This document shows positions 1 through 11,317 of a stretch of DNA of 31,074 bases, piece after piece. The notes under the pieces were generated by a model. It was given only the letters and a program-made list of their open reading frames with translations. It had not been told where the DNA came from and did no database searches. A program made the position numbers and the translations under genes. Positions within the stretch are counted from its first letter, which is position 1, and every line of letters begins with the position of its first letter. The stretch covers positions 1-31,074 of the forward strand of contig JADGJG010000211.1 in assembly GCA_027596195.1 (NCBI GenBank). The letters run 5' to 3'. Origin of the DNA: Podochytrium sp. JEL0797. Taxonomy: Eukaryota; Chytridiomycota; Chytridiomycetes; Chytridiales; Chytriomycetaceae.

Positions 1-82
1 ACTGACTTCCAAAAAATAAACAAATAATATAGGAAATTTTTTCACTCCCCACCAGGCCCCCACCCCCCTGCATAAAAAATAC

Positions 83-3000
83 CACCCTGCAACTGATTCG
101 TCCGTTCCAATCTCTTGGCCACCTCGGTCGCAGCCTTTTCACGCTTCTTGAGCCTCGCAATTTCACGCTCCTTGAGTGTCTTCATGTCGCGAATCTTGAG
201 AGACTCCTTCTTCAACTCTTTCAACGCCTTGAACTTCTCAGCTGTGCGAGTGAGGGGGGCAATAAAACAATTCAACATCCGTCTCAAAAATCCTCCAACC
301 CAAAAAAAAGCACTCACCCTTCAAACTCTCAATCGTCTGCATCAACTGCTTCGTAACCCCCTCCTTCTTTCCCCTCTCAACCCCACGTTCCCGATTCTCC
401 TTCTGCTTCTCCGCCATCTTCCTTTTATACTCCCCAATCTCCCTCTCCAACTTCCTCCTCTGCTCTTCATACCGCATCTTAATCGCCGCAGTCCCTGGCC
501 TCTCCTTTCCGCCCCCTCCCCCCGTTTTAACAACCTTCAAAGCCTCATCCCTCTCCTTCGCAGCACTCTGCAACTGCACCTGCAACACCCCCACTTTACT
601 CTCATACGCCTCCAAAAAGTGTTGATACTCTTGCTCCCGCTTCGAATGCTGCGTCAACAGCGTCTGATGCTGCGAAATACTATTCTGAAGCCGATGAATG
701 AGAAGGTAAATATTGGTCGACTGATCCTCGCCCCCAATCGCGTTGCTCGTGTTCAAAGGCGTGCCAAACGGTGCAGCAGTGGCAGAGGTGGAAGTGGATG
801 ACTGCGCGTCGTCCATTTCAACATCCGAGTGCGCGTCGTCTTCTTCGTCGTCGTCGAGGTCCATGTCGGATGCGGAGGAACACGTTTCGTCGGAATGCGC
901 GTGGTCGTCGGTGGTAGCGGTGGTGAGGCTGGAGGGGCGGAACGGGTCTGTGGAGGTTTTGGGGAGTCCAAACAGTTTTTGGGTGGTGGGAAGGGAGGTG
1001 CCAGAGGGTGAAGTCTCGCAAGTTTCGTCAATTGGAGCCAGTGTCTGTTGTGAAAGAAAACCCCGCGTTTTGTTTTAGTTATAAAGATGGAGGAGAGGGG
1101 AAAAACGGGGCAATTCACCTGTCCAAACTCCGAATCCGTCTTCAACGCCTTCCACACGCGTCCCTCCCGCCCCACATCAAACCCTTTCCACTCCTCCGCC
1201 TTCACAACCCTCACACTCCTCGGCGAAGGAGCAGCCTCCACCGCATTCTCCTTCAACGCCCCAAACGCAGACACAATGCGATCCCTCCGACTCTCTTCAC
1301 TCCCAAAACTCGACACCACCTCATTATACCACGCCAACCGATCCCCCGTCTCCGCCAACTTTTGCTTCAACTCCGTAATCGTCGACACATACTCCCCCAA
1401 CAACACATCCGCCGAATCCTCCACCCCTACACTCACAACCCCACCCTCCACCCTACTCAACCGCCCACTCCGCCACCTCTCGACCTCAACCCACAACTGA
1501 TCCCTCTCAGCCTTGACCTCCCTCAACTCCTCCCCCTCCCCCGCCGCCCGCTCCATGACACGACAACACTTGAACGCATACCGATCCGCATCAAACCGCG
1601 CAATCTGCGTCTCCTGCTTCGCCTCCGCAACCGCCGCCGCAAGATCCCGTTCATCCTGCAAATGCAACTGAAAATCCCTCTCATGCGCGGCAACAGCATG
1701 CGAAACCTGTTCATTCATCAACATGGTCCCAACACCTCTCCCCTTCCCCTCCCCTAAACTCGCACCACCCCCAATCCCCCCACCTCCCCCCCCTTGCATC
1801 TGCAACCCCACAATCTCCTCCCTCAAATCCGCAACCAACGCCCTCAACGCGCGTATCTCCTTCTCCGCCGCCGCCCCCGCACCACCGCCTTGCAACTCCG
1901 AATTCACTACCACCTTATTCTTGATATTCCTCGCTCGATTCGCATACGTCAACGTACTCATCGTCTCCCCAAAACTATTCTCACTCGGAGACACACAAGC
2001 AATCATCACCGTATTCGAATTACCCCCCAACGAGTCCTGCAGCATTCGCGTTAATTTGGAGTCACGATACGGCACGTGGGATCCCGGCCGGCGAGATTCG
2101 TCACCCAAAGCAGAGATGCAGTTGCCGAGAGAGAGTAACCCCTGGTTAATCGAAATCCCCTCTTTTTTGCGGTCGCCTTCGGCATGGGTGCGTTTGAGTC
2201 GTTCGGAGCCAGCGAGGTCGACGAAATGGAATTTGGAGGTGATGGTACGGAAGGTGGGTGGAGCAGTTGAAGTAGAGGCGGCGGTAGTGTTTGCATCGTC
2301 GGGGTTGGTTTCGTTGGTGGATTCCAACTCGTCTTTTGTCGGATCCTTCTCCCTCCTCCCCTCCTCTCCCACATCCTCCACAATCTGCTCCTTCTGCTTC
2401 AAGATGACCGTAAAGATGGCATGCGAGCGAGAACTCGCGGCATTCATGTCGGTGGATCCTGTAGACCGACACAACGAACCGCGTTGGAGACAGGCCAACA
2501 AGTCCGCGGGGACATTGACGGGTTCTTCCCTCACATTCGACCAGACGATATTTCCCTGCGCGTCTTCTCGAATGTTTGGCAGGTTGGCGGATCCGGGACG
2601 CGACGAGGAGCCCGACGAGGAGCCCGTTGAAGCAGTGGAGGGCCGTTGTGTGGTTGGATTCAACAGATCCACGAGTTCCTCGTTGTAGAGTTCGAGAAAC
2701 GAAACAGCCAGTTGAGATTCGTAGTGTTTTGTTTGTGATTTTTTTGCTTCGATGAGTTCAAAGATGTGGTGGATGGCGCGCGGCACGATGCCTTGGAGGT
2801 GTGGGGGTAAGGTGGTGGATGTGGAGTCGAGGCCTGTGCCCATGGTCCAGGTTTTGCCTGATCCGGTCTAGGGGGATGCGTTAGGGCGGGGTTACTAAGA
2901 ACGCCTAGGAAAACAAATACCTGTCCATAGGCAAGCACCGTGGCGTTGAAGCCGTCGTTCACAAATCGCTCCACCAAAGACTTTACGCAACCGTCGTAGA

Positions 3001-3205
3001 CATCGCGCTGCTCCGAGGCCACGCCGTAAACGTTGTCGTACGTGAACTGTTTGTGGGCGAGAAAGACCGAGGCGCTGTTGGCCATGGCGTCGATGCTTAA
3101 AGAAGTTGCGCTGTCGACAGCGACGCAGTCTTTGGCGCCGAGAAGCGTCTCGCTGCCACTCGGGGGCCGCACGCGCACGGCGACTCGCACGCACGTTGAG
3201 GCCAT
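83..3205 (-). CDS. Kinesin-4 family motor protein (KIF4/KIF21-like), 3' end outside window
   Basis: A plus-end-directed microtubule motor. Exons on the minus strand are 3205-2921, 2867-1119, 1044-318 and 241 to about 83. Introns of 53, 74 and 76 bp all keep frame. The motor domain fills about the first 400 residues. It has the P-loop YGQTGSGKTWTMGTG (split by intron 1), switch I NAASSRSHAIF, switch II DLAGSERLKRT and neck-region YANRARNIKNK. The GTG after the P-loop and the RARNIKNK signature favour kinesin-4. Two insertions enlarge the motor: a Ser/Gly-rich one after LVDLLNP and an acidic one before the switch II strand. Coiled coil follows (LKELKKESLKIRD, KREKAATEVAKRLE). The start is the ATG directly before STCVRVAVRVRPP. 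The last exon can end at two GT sites 3 nt apart, and the gene runs off the left edge. The family is confident; the orthologue is not. Confidence 0.9.
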
Positions 3206-3584
3206 GTTCTTTTGATGTCCGAAAAAATGCGTTTTTGTCAAATCGCTTTGGAGAATGCATTGCCAAGCGCGCGATATGCCCCTCGAGTCGATTCTGGGTC
3301 CAGGGAGTGGATGCATTCGTTAGTGCAGAGTGAATGTCTGAGTGTGTGCAAGAGGGAGAGACGGAGTGCACATTCACTTCGAAGCGAACGAGATGGCTTC
3401 AAATAAATTCCTTATTCTCCTTCTATTTAGCATTGGTGAATGCGATGTAAACGTGTGTGTTTCGAGACCATTTCAATCAAGGACAAAACTCCACTCCACT
3501 CCCCCCTTGAAATGTTCTTCCAAGACACAGCACGGTGATGAAAAAATTCAATTTTTTTCCGCCGACGGCGATTCCCATCAATCC
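3206..3584. promoter_or_regulatory. Shared upstream region of divergent kinesin and CDF genes
   Basis: This 379-bp gap separates two divergent start codons, so it must hold both promoters and 5' UTRs. I see no convincing TATA box or other motif. It does not show long coding-like frames in keeping with either neighbour. Confidence 0.4.
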
Positions 3585-5004
3585 ATGTCCCACTCCGCCA
3601 CAACTCCACTCTTCCGCGGGGCTCTCGTGTGCCTCTTCTTTTTTGCTGCCGAGCTGATGGCTGGCGTGATTAGCGGGTTTGTGTTCCCCTGCGTGCCCTC
3701 CCCCATTCTAATCAAAAGGTCCAGATCGCTTGCCATCCTCGGAGACTCAATGTCACTTCTCCAATCCGCCCTGGGATTCCTCCTCTCCCTCTCAGCAGTT
3801 CACATCTCCACAAATTGGGCCGCAACAAGAAGTAACCAACCCCAATCTCCTGTGACTCCTCACCATGCTCAATAACACATTCCCCTTGTGATTCCCCACC
3901 AGGCCACACATTCGGATTCGCCCGAGTCGAACTCCTCGGCTCCATGGCCACCGTGTTCCTGAACTGGTTCCTCGCCATCGGTCTCCTCTTCCAATCCCAC
4001 GCCGCCCTCGTCTCCCCAACCCCAACAGTACCAAATGCAAACATCATGCTGGCCGTAGCCATCACAGCTCTCCTTCGCAACCTTGTGACCCTGTCGATTC
4101 TATACCCTTCGTCGCGACCATTCAAACCAGAACACACACCGCTCTTGATTCCAGAAAGCCCACCACCACCCTCCACACATTCCCCGCCACTGCTCCAACC
4201 CCCCATCCACAATATCAACCTCAAAACGGCCGTGATTTCAACCGTCTCAGATACACTCGCGTCTGTGGTGTTGTTGGTTGGGGCCGTCGTGTTGCTCCAG
4301 AATCCGGGGTGGACAGTCGTAGATCCCATATGCACGATTTTGATTGCATTAATCACGTTTGCGACAACGGTGGGACTCGTTCAACAGTATTTAACCATCA
4401 TCTTGGAAGGTAAAAGAAAAACAGAAATTCATCTTGACCATCTCCCTAACACACCCACACAGGCGTCCCCAAACACCTCTGCATCGACACCATCACTTCC
4501 TCCCTCCACACGACATTCCCCTTCATCTCTCACATCCATTCCATCCGCCTCTGGTCCCTCACACCCGGCCAAGAAATCTGTCTCCTCCACATCAGCGTAC
4601 ACCCCGCCCCCTCCCTCCCACCACCAAGACTCGTGATCCCCCCAACAGAATGGTCACTTTCAGTCCCAATGGTCCAATCCCCCTACTCAAAACAAGACTT
4701 TGCAGATCCAGAACCAGACCTCGTTTCTTCCCTTCCAAATTCCTCGTCCATCCTCGACCCTTCCACCCCAAGCACAAACACCACCCCCTCATTACAACCG
4801 CATTCATCACCACTCCAGCCACCCCCGCTCACCACCTCCTGTTCCTGCGCCACCCAAGCGCCGCACTTGCATTCCGACGACACACACCACGAGAGGCAGG
4901 AGGGGATGAAGACAGCCGTAAGGGTGCATTTGGGGGAGGTGTTTGGGATTCGGGAGGTGTGGGTGGAGGTTTCGGGCGGGAGTGGGAGGCGACAGACGGT
5001 TTGA
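3585..5004 (+). CDS. Cation diffusion facilitator (ZnT-like) with degenerate metal sites
   Basis: A 415-residue CDF/SLC30-type membrane transporter. Exons are 3585-3676, 3725-3831, 3903-4409 and 4463-5004, with introns of 48, 71 and 53 bp. Family landmarks include GSLAILGDSM in TM2, HTFGFARVELLGS in TM3 and GWTVVDPICTI near TM6. Where its neighbour at 7142-8625 has His and Asp in TM2 (HLLTD) and TM5 (HILGD), this protein has Ser41, Ser45 and Ser179. Only Asp183 is kept. The loop between TM4 and TM5 is Pro-rich rather than His-rich. The last 180 residues form a cytosolic tail with a Ser/Pro-rich insertion. Non-transporting CDFs such as ZnT6 and yeast Zrg17 act as partners of active CDFs, so a regulatory heterodimer subunit is the likely role. 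That role is inference. Confidence 0.85.
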
Positions 5005-5170
5005 AGGTACAAACAAGAAGAGGGGTTTTATTTATACAGAGTAAATAAAAAGCACGCGCGCGCAATTTCATCAGTTTTTCTGTTTGCTTCAACTCGAATC
5101 TTGTGGTTTGAACCACCCACACTCGTGTTCCATGTGAGCACACTTGCGCTGTATTTGCATTCCAACGACA

Positions 5171-5191
5171 TTTCCTTCTTCCTTCTTCCTT
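5171..5191. repeat. Short pyrimidine microsatellite (CTTCTTC-type)
   Basis: An imperfect TTC/CTTC run lies in the 282-bp gap between the CDF stop and the protease start. It may be part of the protease promoter. I see nothing else distinctive in this gap. Confidence 0.5.
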
Positions 5192-5286
5192 ATTCATTTA
5201 ATTTGAATAATTGAACTTGGCGGTTGAACTCCCACTCCCACCCCACTCCAGCCAAGCGACAATTTCTTTTTTTCATTAATGCGAAA

Positions 5287-6904
5287 ATGAAGATCATGCT
5301 GTCACGGTCCTTCACGTTACTCACTTGCGTGTTTTCTTCCCTCTCTCGAGCTGGAATCAGGTGAGTTTGTAATTTCACCTCCACCCACACAAGGTTTTTT
5401 CAAACTCCGTTTTTTTTCGGACCACCAGTCTCGACATCCAGCCTTCGTTTCGGACATTTGATCTCACGTCCGCGAATCACGTTTTCAACACACTTTCGCA
5501 GCTCGGTGTGGAGTTGGAACAAGCACCTCCAAACGAGATTCCAAACGTTTCCGAGGCGTCTGTCAAGAATCGGCGCGGCGGACGGGAAATAGTCGTGAAT
5601 CTTGAAAATCACAAAAACTTGATCGTGAGCCCCCACCCCTCTTACACACACAATCCACTGAGCTCATCAATAACCCATAGTATTTTGTCAACGTAACATT
5701 CGGCACCCCACCACAACCCATCAAACTCATCCTCGACACGGGAAGCAACCAACTCTGGGTCGGTTCCGAAACCTGCCAACACCAATCTCACTGCAAAAAT
5801 CTCGAATCTTACAACCCCCTCACCTCCACAACCTTCAAAGACACAACCCCGTCCCTCCTCGAAAACATCACGTACGGCTCCGGATTCGTGCAAGGCAGCG
5901 TTTCGACCGACGTGATCCATTTCGCCAACATGACTTTGGATTCCGAACCTTTCCTCCTCGTTTCAAACGAGAATGCAACAATGCAACACCTCATCAACGG
6001 AACGAGCGACGGAATCATGGGTCTCGCGTTTGTCGGAGGCTTGCACGGGATCCAAAACACGACAGGAGTCTCACAAGGACTCCAAACCCCGAGCATCATC
6101 GTCACCATGATCCGAAAGGGACTGTTGAAATATCCCATGTTCAGTATCCACCTCCGCCGAATCCCTCTCTCCGCGAATGCACCCCAAACTCCAGGCGGAA
6201 CACTCACACTCGGCAGTCTCCCCTCCCCATCCCTCTACTCCGGAGAATTCACCTACTTCCCCGTCTCCCACATCGCAAGACAATATTACTGGTCCATCCT
6301 CGCCCAAGGGCTAATCACAAACCTCGACACCACCCCAGACTCCATAAACCTCCTCCTCGGGCCCTCGAAACTGCATGTCATCATCGACACTGGAACCAGT
6401 TTCATCAGTATCGATAACGGGACTTTCTCAAATTACGTGTTGCCCGCACTCCGATCGTCAGGCGCATCCCTCCTCTTCTCTTCCTCCTCAAACATAACCA
6501 TCCTCGAGTCCTGTGAGGAAGTGGCCCTGTTACCCACACTCACATTCGTACTCGGGGATGCGGAGAATGCTCAAACGTTCACGCTGTTGCCGGATCAATA
6601 CGTGCTCCCTCTCACACTCCCAATCAACTCCACAGACGAGACAATCTGCATCATAGGAATCACACCAACAGCACCCAAAACAAAACAAGGCGACACACTC
6701 TGGATCCTGGGAGAAATTTTCCTCACGAATTTCATCACCGTGTTTGATTTCGCGGAGGGCGGGCGAGTTGGGTTTGCAAGTGTGGTTGTGGCGGGGGATG
6801 ACGAGTCCGTGTTGGATGTTAGTGCAGCGGTGGGAAGAAGGAGGGGGCTGGAGGGGGGCTGGGGTGTTTGGATTTTGTTGTTGTCTTTGTTGGTCACTTT
6901 TTGA
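5287..6904 (+). CDS. Pepsin-like aspartic protease (A1), secreted, probably GPI-anchored
   Basis: A 497-residue endopeptidase of the pepsin/yapsin family. Exons are 5287-5360, 5429-5624 and 5681-6904, with introns of 68 and 56 bp. The N terminus (MKIMLSRSFTLLTCVFSSL) is a signal peptide. A propeptide of about 60 residues follows, ending near the basic stretch KNRRGGR. Both catalytic motifs are present: LDTGSNQLWVG (Asp109) and IIDTGTSF (Asp326). The flap tyrosine lies in ITYGSG. Several N-glycosylation sequons are visible (NVT, NIT, NMT, NAT, NGT). The C terminus is a hydrophobic segment (GVWILLLSLLVTF) directly before the stop, as in GPI-anchored yapsins. It probably acts at the cell surface or in the vacuolar/secretory pathway. 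A second in-frame ATG lies three codons downstream of the chosen start. Confidence 0.92.
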
Positions 6905-7141
6905 TAAGTACTTGAGTGCACTCAAAAATCGACGCAAACGAGAAAAATTACACGTTGCATTAAAAGTCCAACCAAGGCAAAAGACACCGCTAGAGTAGAC
7001 AGGACCTTCCGCGCTAGTCTGCATTTATAGAGAGAATGAGACTGCAATGAGACAGTTGTTCAACTTGGAAGACGAGATCGAAAACAAACAAAAATTTATC
7101 AACAGACTCAATTATCTCTATATATTAATAAACACATTTTC

Positions 7142-8625
7142 CTACACAAGCCGAATCTCGACACAAACTTCGTCGAACCCAAACTCCCGCCTCAAATGCT
7201 CCCGCACGGCTTCCAACATCTGATTCTGCACAGGTGAATCCTCAAAAGAAACCACCTTTTTCACCAACGCAGCATCGCTACCAAACTGTGCCTCCACAAT
7301 TCCCGCCGCACCACCACCCCCCAACAACGCCGTCACATCCTCACTCTCATACATATTCACGCCATCGTCACTAAACACAAACGAACTCTCTGAACTAATC
7401 CCCCTCGAACCAGAAACATCCACACAGTTCACAACCCCACCAAACCGCCTCTCCACCTCCACACCAGAAACCCCAATCCTCACAATACAACAATCCTTCC
7501 CATGCGTCAAACTCCAACACCGCACAGAATCCACCGAAACAACCCCCCGCAAGGCCATCAATCCAGCCTTAACCTCCTCCACATCCACACCCTCCGGACT
7601 CGTTTCCATCAAAATCATGACATACTCCTTCGCGAGTCCAAGCGACGACAAAAAGATAATACACGAAAAAACAATGGTACACAACGGATCCACCATCGTC
7701 CACTCCGGCTTGAACATCAACAGAATCGCGGCAATGAAGATGGAAATGGAGCCGAGAAGGTCACCCAGAATATGCACCATGGCAGCTTGGATGTTGATGT
7801 TTTTGATCTTTTTCTTGGGTGTATCGGTCGATGAGGAGACGGGCAACAAATCCGTGAAGGATTCGCTGCCGCAGAGGGTGGAAGTTTCGGGGTTGAACGA
7901 GGTGGTTGGCGACGTTTGTTTCATTTCGATCGAGGTTTCGAGGGGGCTGGAATCCTCATCGTCACTGTCAGATTCGCTGCCAAGGTGGTGATGATCATCG
8001 TGAAGGTCATGCGGATCTTGCAGAGTAAAAGCCATAAACGTGTTGGCCGCGACACCAAAAATCGCACTGACGAGCATCACAGGGGTGTTGATTTCCTGAG
8101 GCTCATTGATACGGTTGAGGGCTTCCTCAATGAGTCCAAACACGAGGTTCCTGGTTGGGACAAATGATGTTCAGTTCAAGATGCTCGTCAAGTTCGAATA
8201 TGACTGAACAAAAGACGTGTTTCGGCGATTTCGTACCACGTGAGGAACAGAGATATCAGGGCACCAATGAGTTCCACTCGAGCAAAACCGAATGTGTATC
8301 CTGTGAGAGATGGGTTGGAGATGAGTTGGTCATCCATCAGTCAAAAGAAGGTTGCGCGAATGCTTCTTCGAGTCTTCCAAAGGACCTCACTCCCCAGACA
8401 GAACAACGGGCGTCAACAACAAATCACTCAACTCTTTGTTGCAGGCCAGGTTCCAATCTCAACAGCAGCAACAGCAACAGCATATCCAATCACATCGGTG
8501 AGTAGATGTACAGAATCAGAGATTAAGGCGAGGGAGTGAGAAAACCAGCCCGCAAGGAGTTGGACGAGGAAGAATGTGAAGCAAATCAGGCCGGCTTTGA
8601 CAAGGGGGAGCGAGGCCGGGGTCAT
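7142..8625 (-). CDS. Zinc transporter, CDF/SLC30 family, intact metal sites
   Basis: A 421-residue proton-coupled Zn2+ exporter or compartment loader. Minus-strand exons are 8625-8433, 8300-8237 and 8150-7142, with introns of 132 and 86 bp. Canonical metal ligands are present: His40 and Asp44 in TM2 (SDSVHLLTD), and His212 and Asp216 in TM5 (MVHILGD). The TM4-TM5 loop is His/Asp-rich (DPHDLHDDHHHLGSESD), typical of ZnT proteins. The C-terminal domain has the usual ferredoxin-like sequence (SVRCWSLTHGKDCCIVRI). The first in-frame ATG after an upstream stop was used. It resembles the degenerate CDF at 3585-5004 through TM2, TM5 and the WT-VDP region, so the two are paralogs, and this one is the likely active partner. 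It converges on the protease gene with 237 bp between stop codons. Confidence 0.92.
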
Positions 8626-8964
8626 TTGGGCAGATTTGGAAGAATTTTGGACGGAGCTGTCGACAAGGGGTTGAAAATTTTGATGTTTTTCAGATGAATT
8701 AATCAATGGGGCATGCGCTCTGCACGCGCTCCCTCGCCACCTGTTTTCTCACTCAGATTCGTCTCTGATTTCACGTTTGTTTGTATTCGTTGTTTATGGG
8801 TGGCTTCGTAGACCACTGAGTCACACACCGTGAAGAAATAGAAAACAGAGTTCTGCCGACGATGACGAAAAAGTCTGTCTTGACAGACGTCAACGCGTCA
8901 CGAACACTGGCCACCCACTCGCAATTTATTGAAAATAGAGAAATAAGGGATTATAAATTACACA
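8626..8964. other. Intergenic stretch upstream of the zinc transporter
   Basis: About 340 bp separate the transporter start from the first recognisable metacaspase-derived sequence. It should contain the transporter promoter. A perfect 7-bp inverted repeat with a 2-nt loop (GTCTGTC/GACAGAC) sits at 8873-8888. No gene is evident. Confidence 0.35.
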
Positions 8965-9704
8965 TCTCTCGCATGAATCCCCTCAGCGACACTCAAAACT
9001 CAACTGCCGATTCTGTTCCAGAACATGCAAGAGCGCAAAATTCAACGCACCCATCGGTCTCCCCGAAAAAGCTCAATTCCACCGACGTTTGCTCGTCCTG
9101 CCATCCTCTACTTACTGTAGTTAAAAACAGCATTTCTTCGGCCCATCGTACTGTGCCTGTCCAAACGATTCCGGCCTGTACCCCGCTTGATCCACGTCCG
9201 ACTTTCCCAACATGTTGGCAAAGGTCTTGCCCTCATTCATCAGTCCCTTCGCTTTCGTCATTGAGTTCACACCGTACCCACCCACCAAGAGCCTTTGTGC
9301 ATCCAACGCCAAATTAAGCCCCGTCTTCACCAATTCCACGGCTCCTATCTGCCCGTTCGCGTCGGGGCGATACGTGTATGGCAACTCCATCATTGTCCCG
9401 CTGTGGCAACAAACATTAAAATCGTACACCTTACCACTGGCAGAAGCGCACTGACAAGGCACTGATGCAAACGCGTGCTGTCAATTTGTCCAGCCGTCTT
9501 GAAATCAACGGGACAAATGGTATCATCGAGCCCATTCGACCTTCCTCCCCCGAGATCCTCAGTTTGTTTTTCGTGGCCAGAATAACTGGAAAAAAGGGGA
9601 ACGGTTTGCGTTGGCGTCGAGTGATTCTTGCGAAATGTGGCAGAATCGTCTAGCTTCAAGTGGAATCGCATTAAACCAGCATTCGACTCAACGCCACGAA
9701 TCAA
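8965..9704 (-). pseudogene. Broken partial copy of the neighbouring metacaspase
   Basis: This segment matches the second half of the metacaspase at 9916-11317 almost base for base over long stretches, for example TICPVDFKTAGQIDSTRLHQ and LNLALDAQRLLVGGYG. It is disrupted. The first part of exon 2 before the catalytic His is deleted. GHGGQ has become GHEKQ. A net 1-nt loss just before the CCHSG codons shifts the frame. One Met codon is lost in TFANMLGKSD. An early stop follows KKCCF, and about 150 bp of recognisable 3' coding sequence remains beyond it. The WW-domain exon is absent. The upstream end resembles the intron of the intact gene (SNAG frame), so the copied unit probably began inside the intron. 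It cannot encode an active protease. Confidence 0.88.
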
Positions 9705-9717
9705 AAAGAGGCCAGTG

Positions 9718-9870
9718 ACTAGGGTTGGTTATAAACACCCTCCCCCGCCCTTCCGACAACACCCAATTTCTCGATGGCATCACTGGCGAATACGAAGAAG
9801 AAGGCATCGAGAATGCATTCGATTTCGATTTGGATTTAAAATTGAAGCTCTTTTACGAACCCATTCATTA
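9718..9870 (+). other. Possible gene remnant, unrecognised acidic C-terminal fragment
   Basis: One plus-strand frame of about 48 codons, opening after a TGA and ending in TAA, has coding-like content (DNTQFLDGITGEYEEEGIE, then FDFDLDLKLKLFYEPIH). No start or upstream exon is visible, and it sits between the broken and intact metacaspase copies. It may be the 3' tail of a gene carried along in the duplication, or chance. A TATAAA sequence lies near 9730. I do not recognise the product. Confidence 0.25.
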
Positions 9871-9915
9871 AATTTAGGTATAGCAATTTAATGGGAAAAA
9901 ACAGAAAGAGATAAA

Positions 9916-11317
9916 TTAAAGAACAAACAACGCGTTCGGATCGACCTTGACGCCACAACTCAGCTGCGGAATCTGCGAATACCTTCCCCGCATGAATCCC
10001 CTCAGCGAAGCCAACATCTGCTCAAAACTCAACTGCCGATTCTGTTCCAGAACATGCAACAACGCAAAAGTTAACGCACCCATCGGCCTCCCCGAGAAAC
10101 TCGAATCCGCCGACGTCTGCTCATCCTGACACCCACTGATCAAATAGCACTCCTTTGGCCCATCGTACTGTGCCTGTCCAAACGATTCCGTCCTGTACCC
10201 CGCTTGATCCACGTCCGACTTTCCCATCAACATGTTGGCAAAGGTCTTGCCCTCATTCATTAGTCCCTTCGCTTTCGTCATTGAGTTCAAACCGTACCCT
10301 CCGACCAAGAGCCTTTGCGCATCCAACGCCAAATTAAGCCCCCTCTTCACCAATTCCACAGCTCCCATCTGTCCATTCGCGTCGGGACGGTACGTATAAG
10401 GCAACTCCATCATCGTTCCGCTGTGGCAACAGTCCATTATGACAGTTATCCTGACGCCTGGCGGAAGCGCACTGACAAGACACTGATGCAAACGCGTGCT
10501 GTCAATTTGCCCGGCCGTCTTGAAATCAACGGGACAGATCGTATCGTCGAGTCCACTCGAACGTTCCCCGCCGAGATCCTCGGTTTGTCCTCCATGTCCA
10601 GAATAACTGAAAAAGAGGGTATCGCCCGGCTGAGCGCCAGACACGAGCCAGTTGAACGCGCTGAGAAGATTTTGCGTGGTGGGTCGATACCCGGGATGTT
10701 GCTGATCGTCCGTGAGAACCACCATATGCGCGGGGTCAGTGCTGTATCCGTAATATTGGCTGATGAATTGTCGGAGGTTGTTGGCGTCGTTCACGCAGCC
10801 TGTTTCCCACGCGGGGTCAATTGAACCCGCGTTCGATTTGACAAAAACGTGGTTGTGTCTCACCTGCCAGTTGATTTGGCGTTCCAGTGTAGTTGATTCC
10901 GACCAGCAGTGCCTTCTTGCGTCCGTAACCGTGAACGAGAGGTTGTTGCAGCATTTGTTGTGGCGGTGGCTGCTGCATCAAAATCCCACGGTCTTGAACG
11001 AACACAGGAGGGGTCCATTGGGTCTGACCCGTCTGAGTGTTGGCGTAGAAATAGCAGTTGTATTGCTGTGACCATTGCGACACCCATCCGGGAGGGAGGG
11101 TTTGTTGTTGCTGCGCTTGAGGCACTTGTTGAAAAAACTGAGGTCCGGGAGCATATCCGTATTGCTGCTGGGGTGGCTGCTGTGGCGGGATCACTGTGGC
11201 CAGCAGCTGGTTGAGAAACTGGGCCATTGGTGAGGAGGAAGGTTTTCTTTTTGGCAGCGTGTTCGCAGCGGTTCTTCGAAAAAATTCTCTCGCCTTCCTG
11301 CTTTCTTCCAAGTTCAT
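9916..11317 (-). CDS. Type I metacaspase with N-terminal WW domain
   Basis: A 445-residue Arg/Lys-specific cysteine protease of clan CD (C14). Minus-strand exons are 11317-10864 and 10799-9916, with one 64-bp intron between LAG and CVND. The prodomain is Gln/Pro-rich and contains a WW domain at about residues 75-104 (LPPGWVSQWSQQYNCYFYAN through QWTPP; Trp78, Trp101, Pro104), which should bind Pro-rich ligands. The catalytic domain begins at KKALLVGINYTG. The dyad is His220 in YSGHGGQ and Cys276 in DCCHSG. The C-terminal part has ECYLISGCQDEQTSAD and LSFEQMLASLRGFM, typical of fungal metacaspases. Roles in the family include stress-induced death and protein quality control. An internal Met31 is an alternative start. 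A broken tandem copy lies downstream. Confidence 0.94.

Noticed and set aside
1723..2688. Long plus-strand frame of 321 codons
   Set aside because: It is antisense to the kinesin motor domain, whose family sequence is unmistakable. The encoded peptide is low-complexity and the frame is open because of codon composition on the other strand.
8862..9317. Plus-strand frame across the metacaspase remnant
   Set aside because: Most of it is the reverse complement of sequence homologous to the intact metacaspase, so the minus-strand pseudogene explains it.
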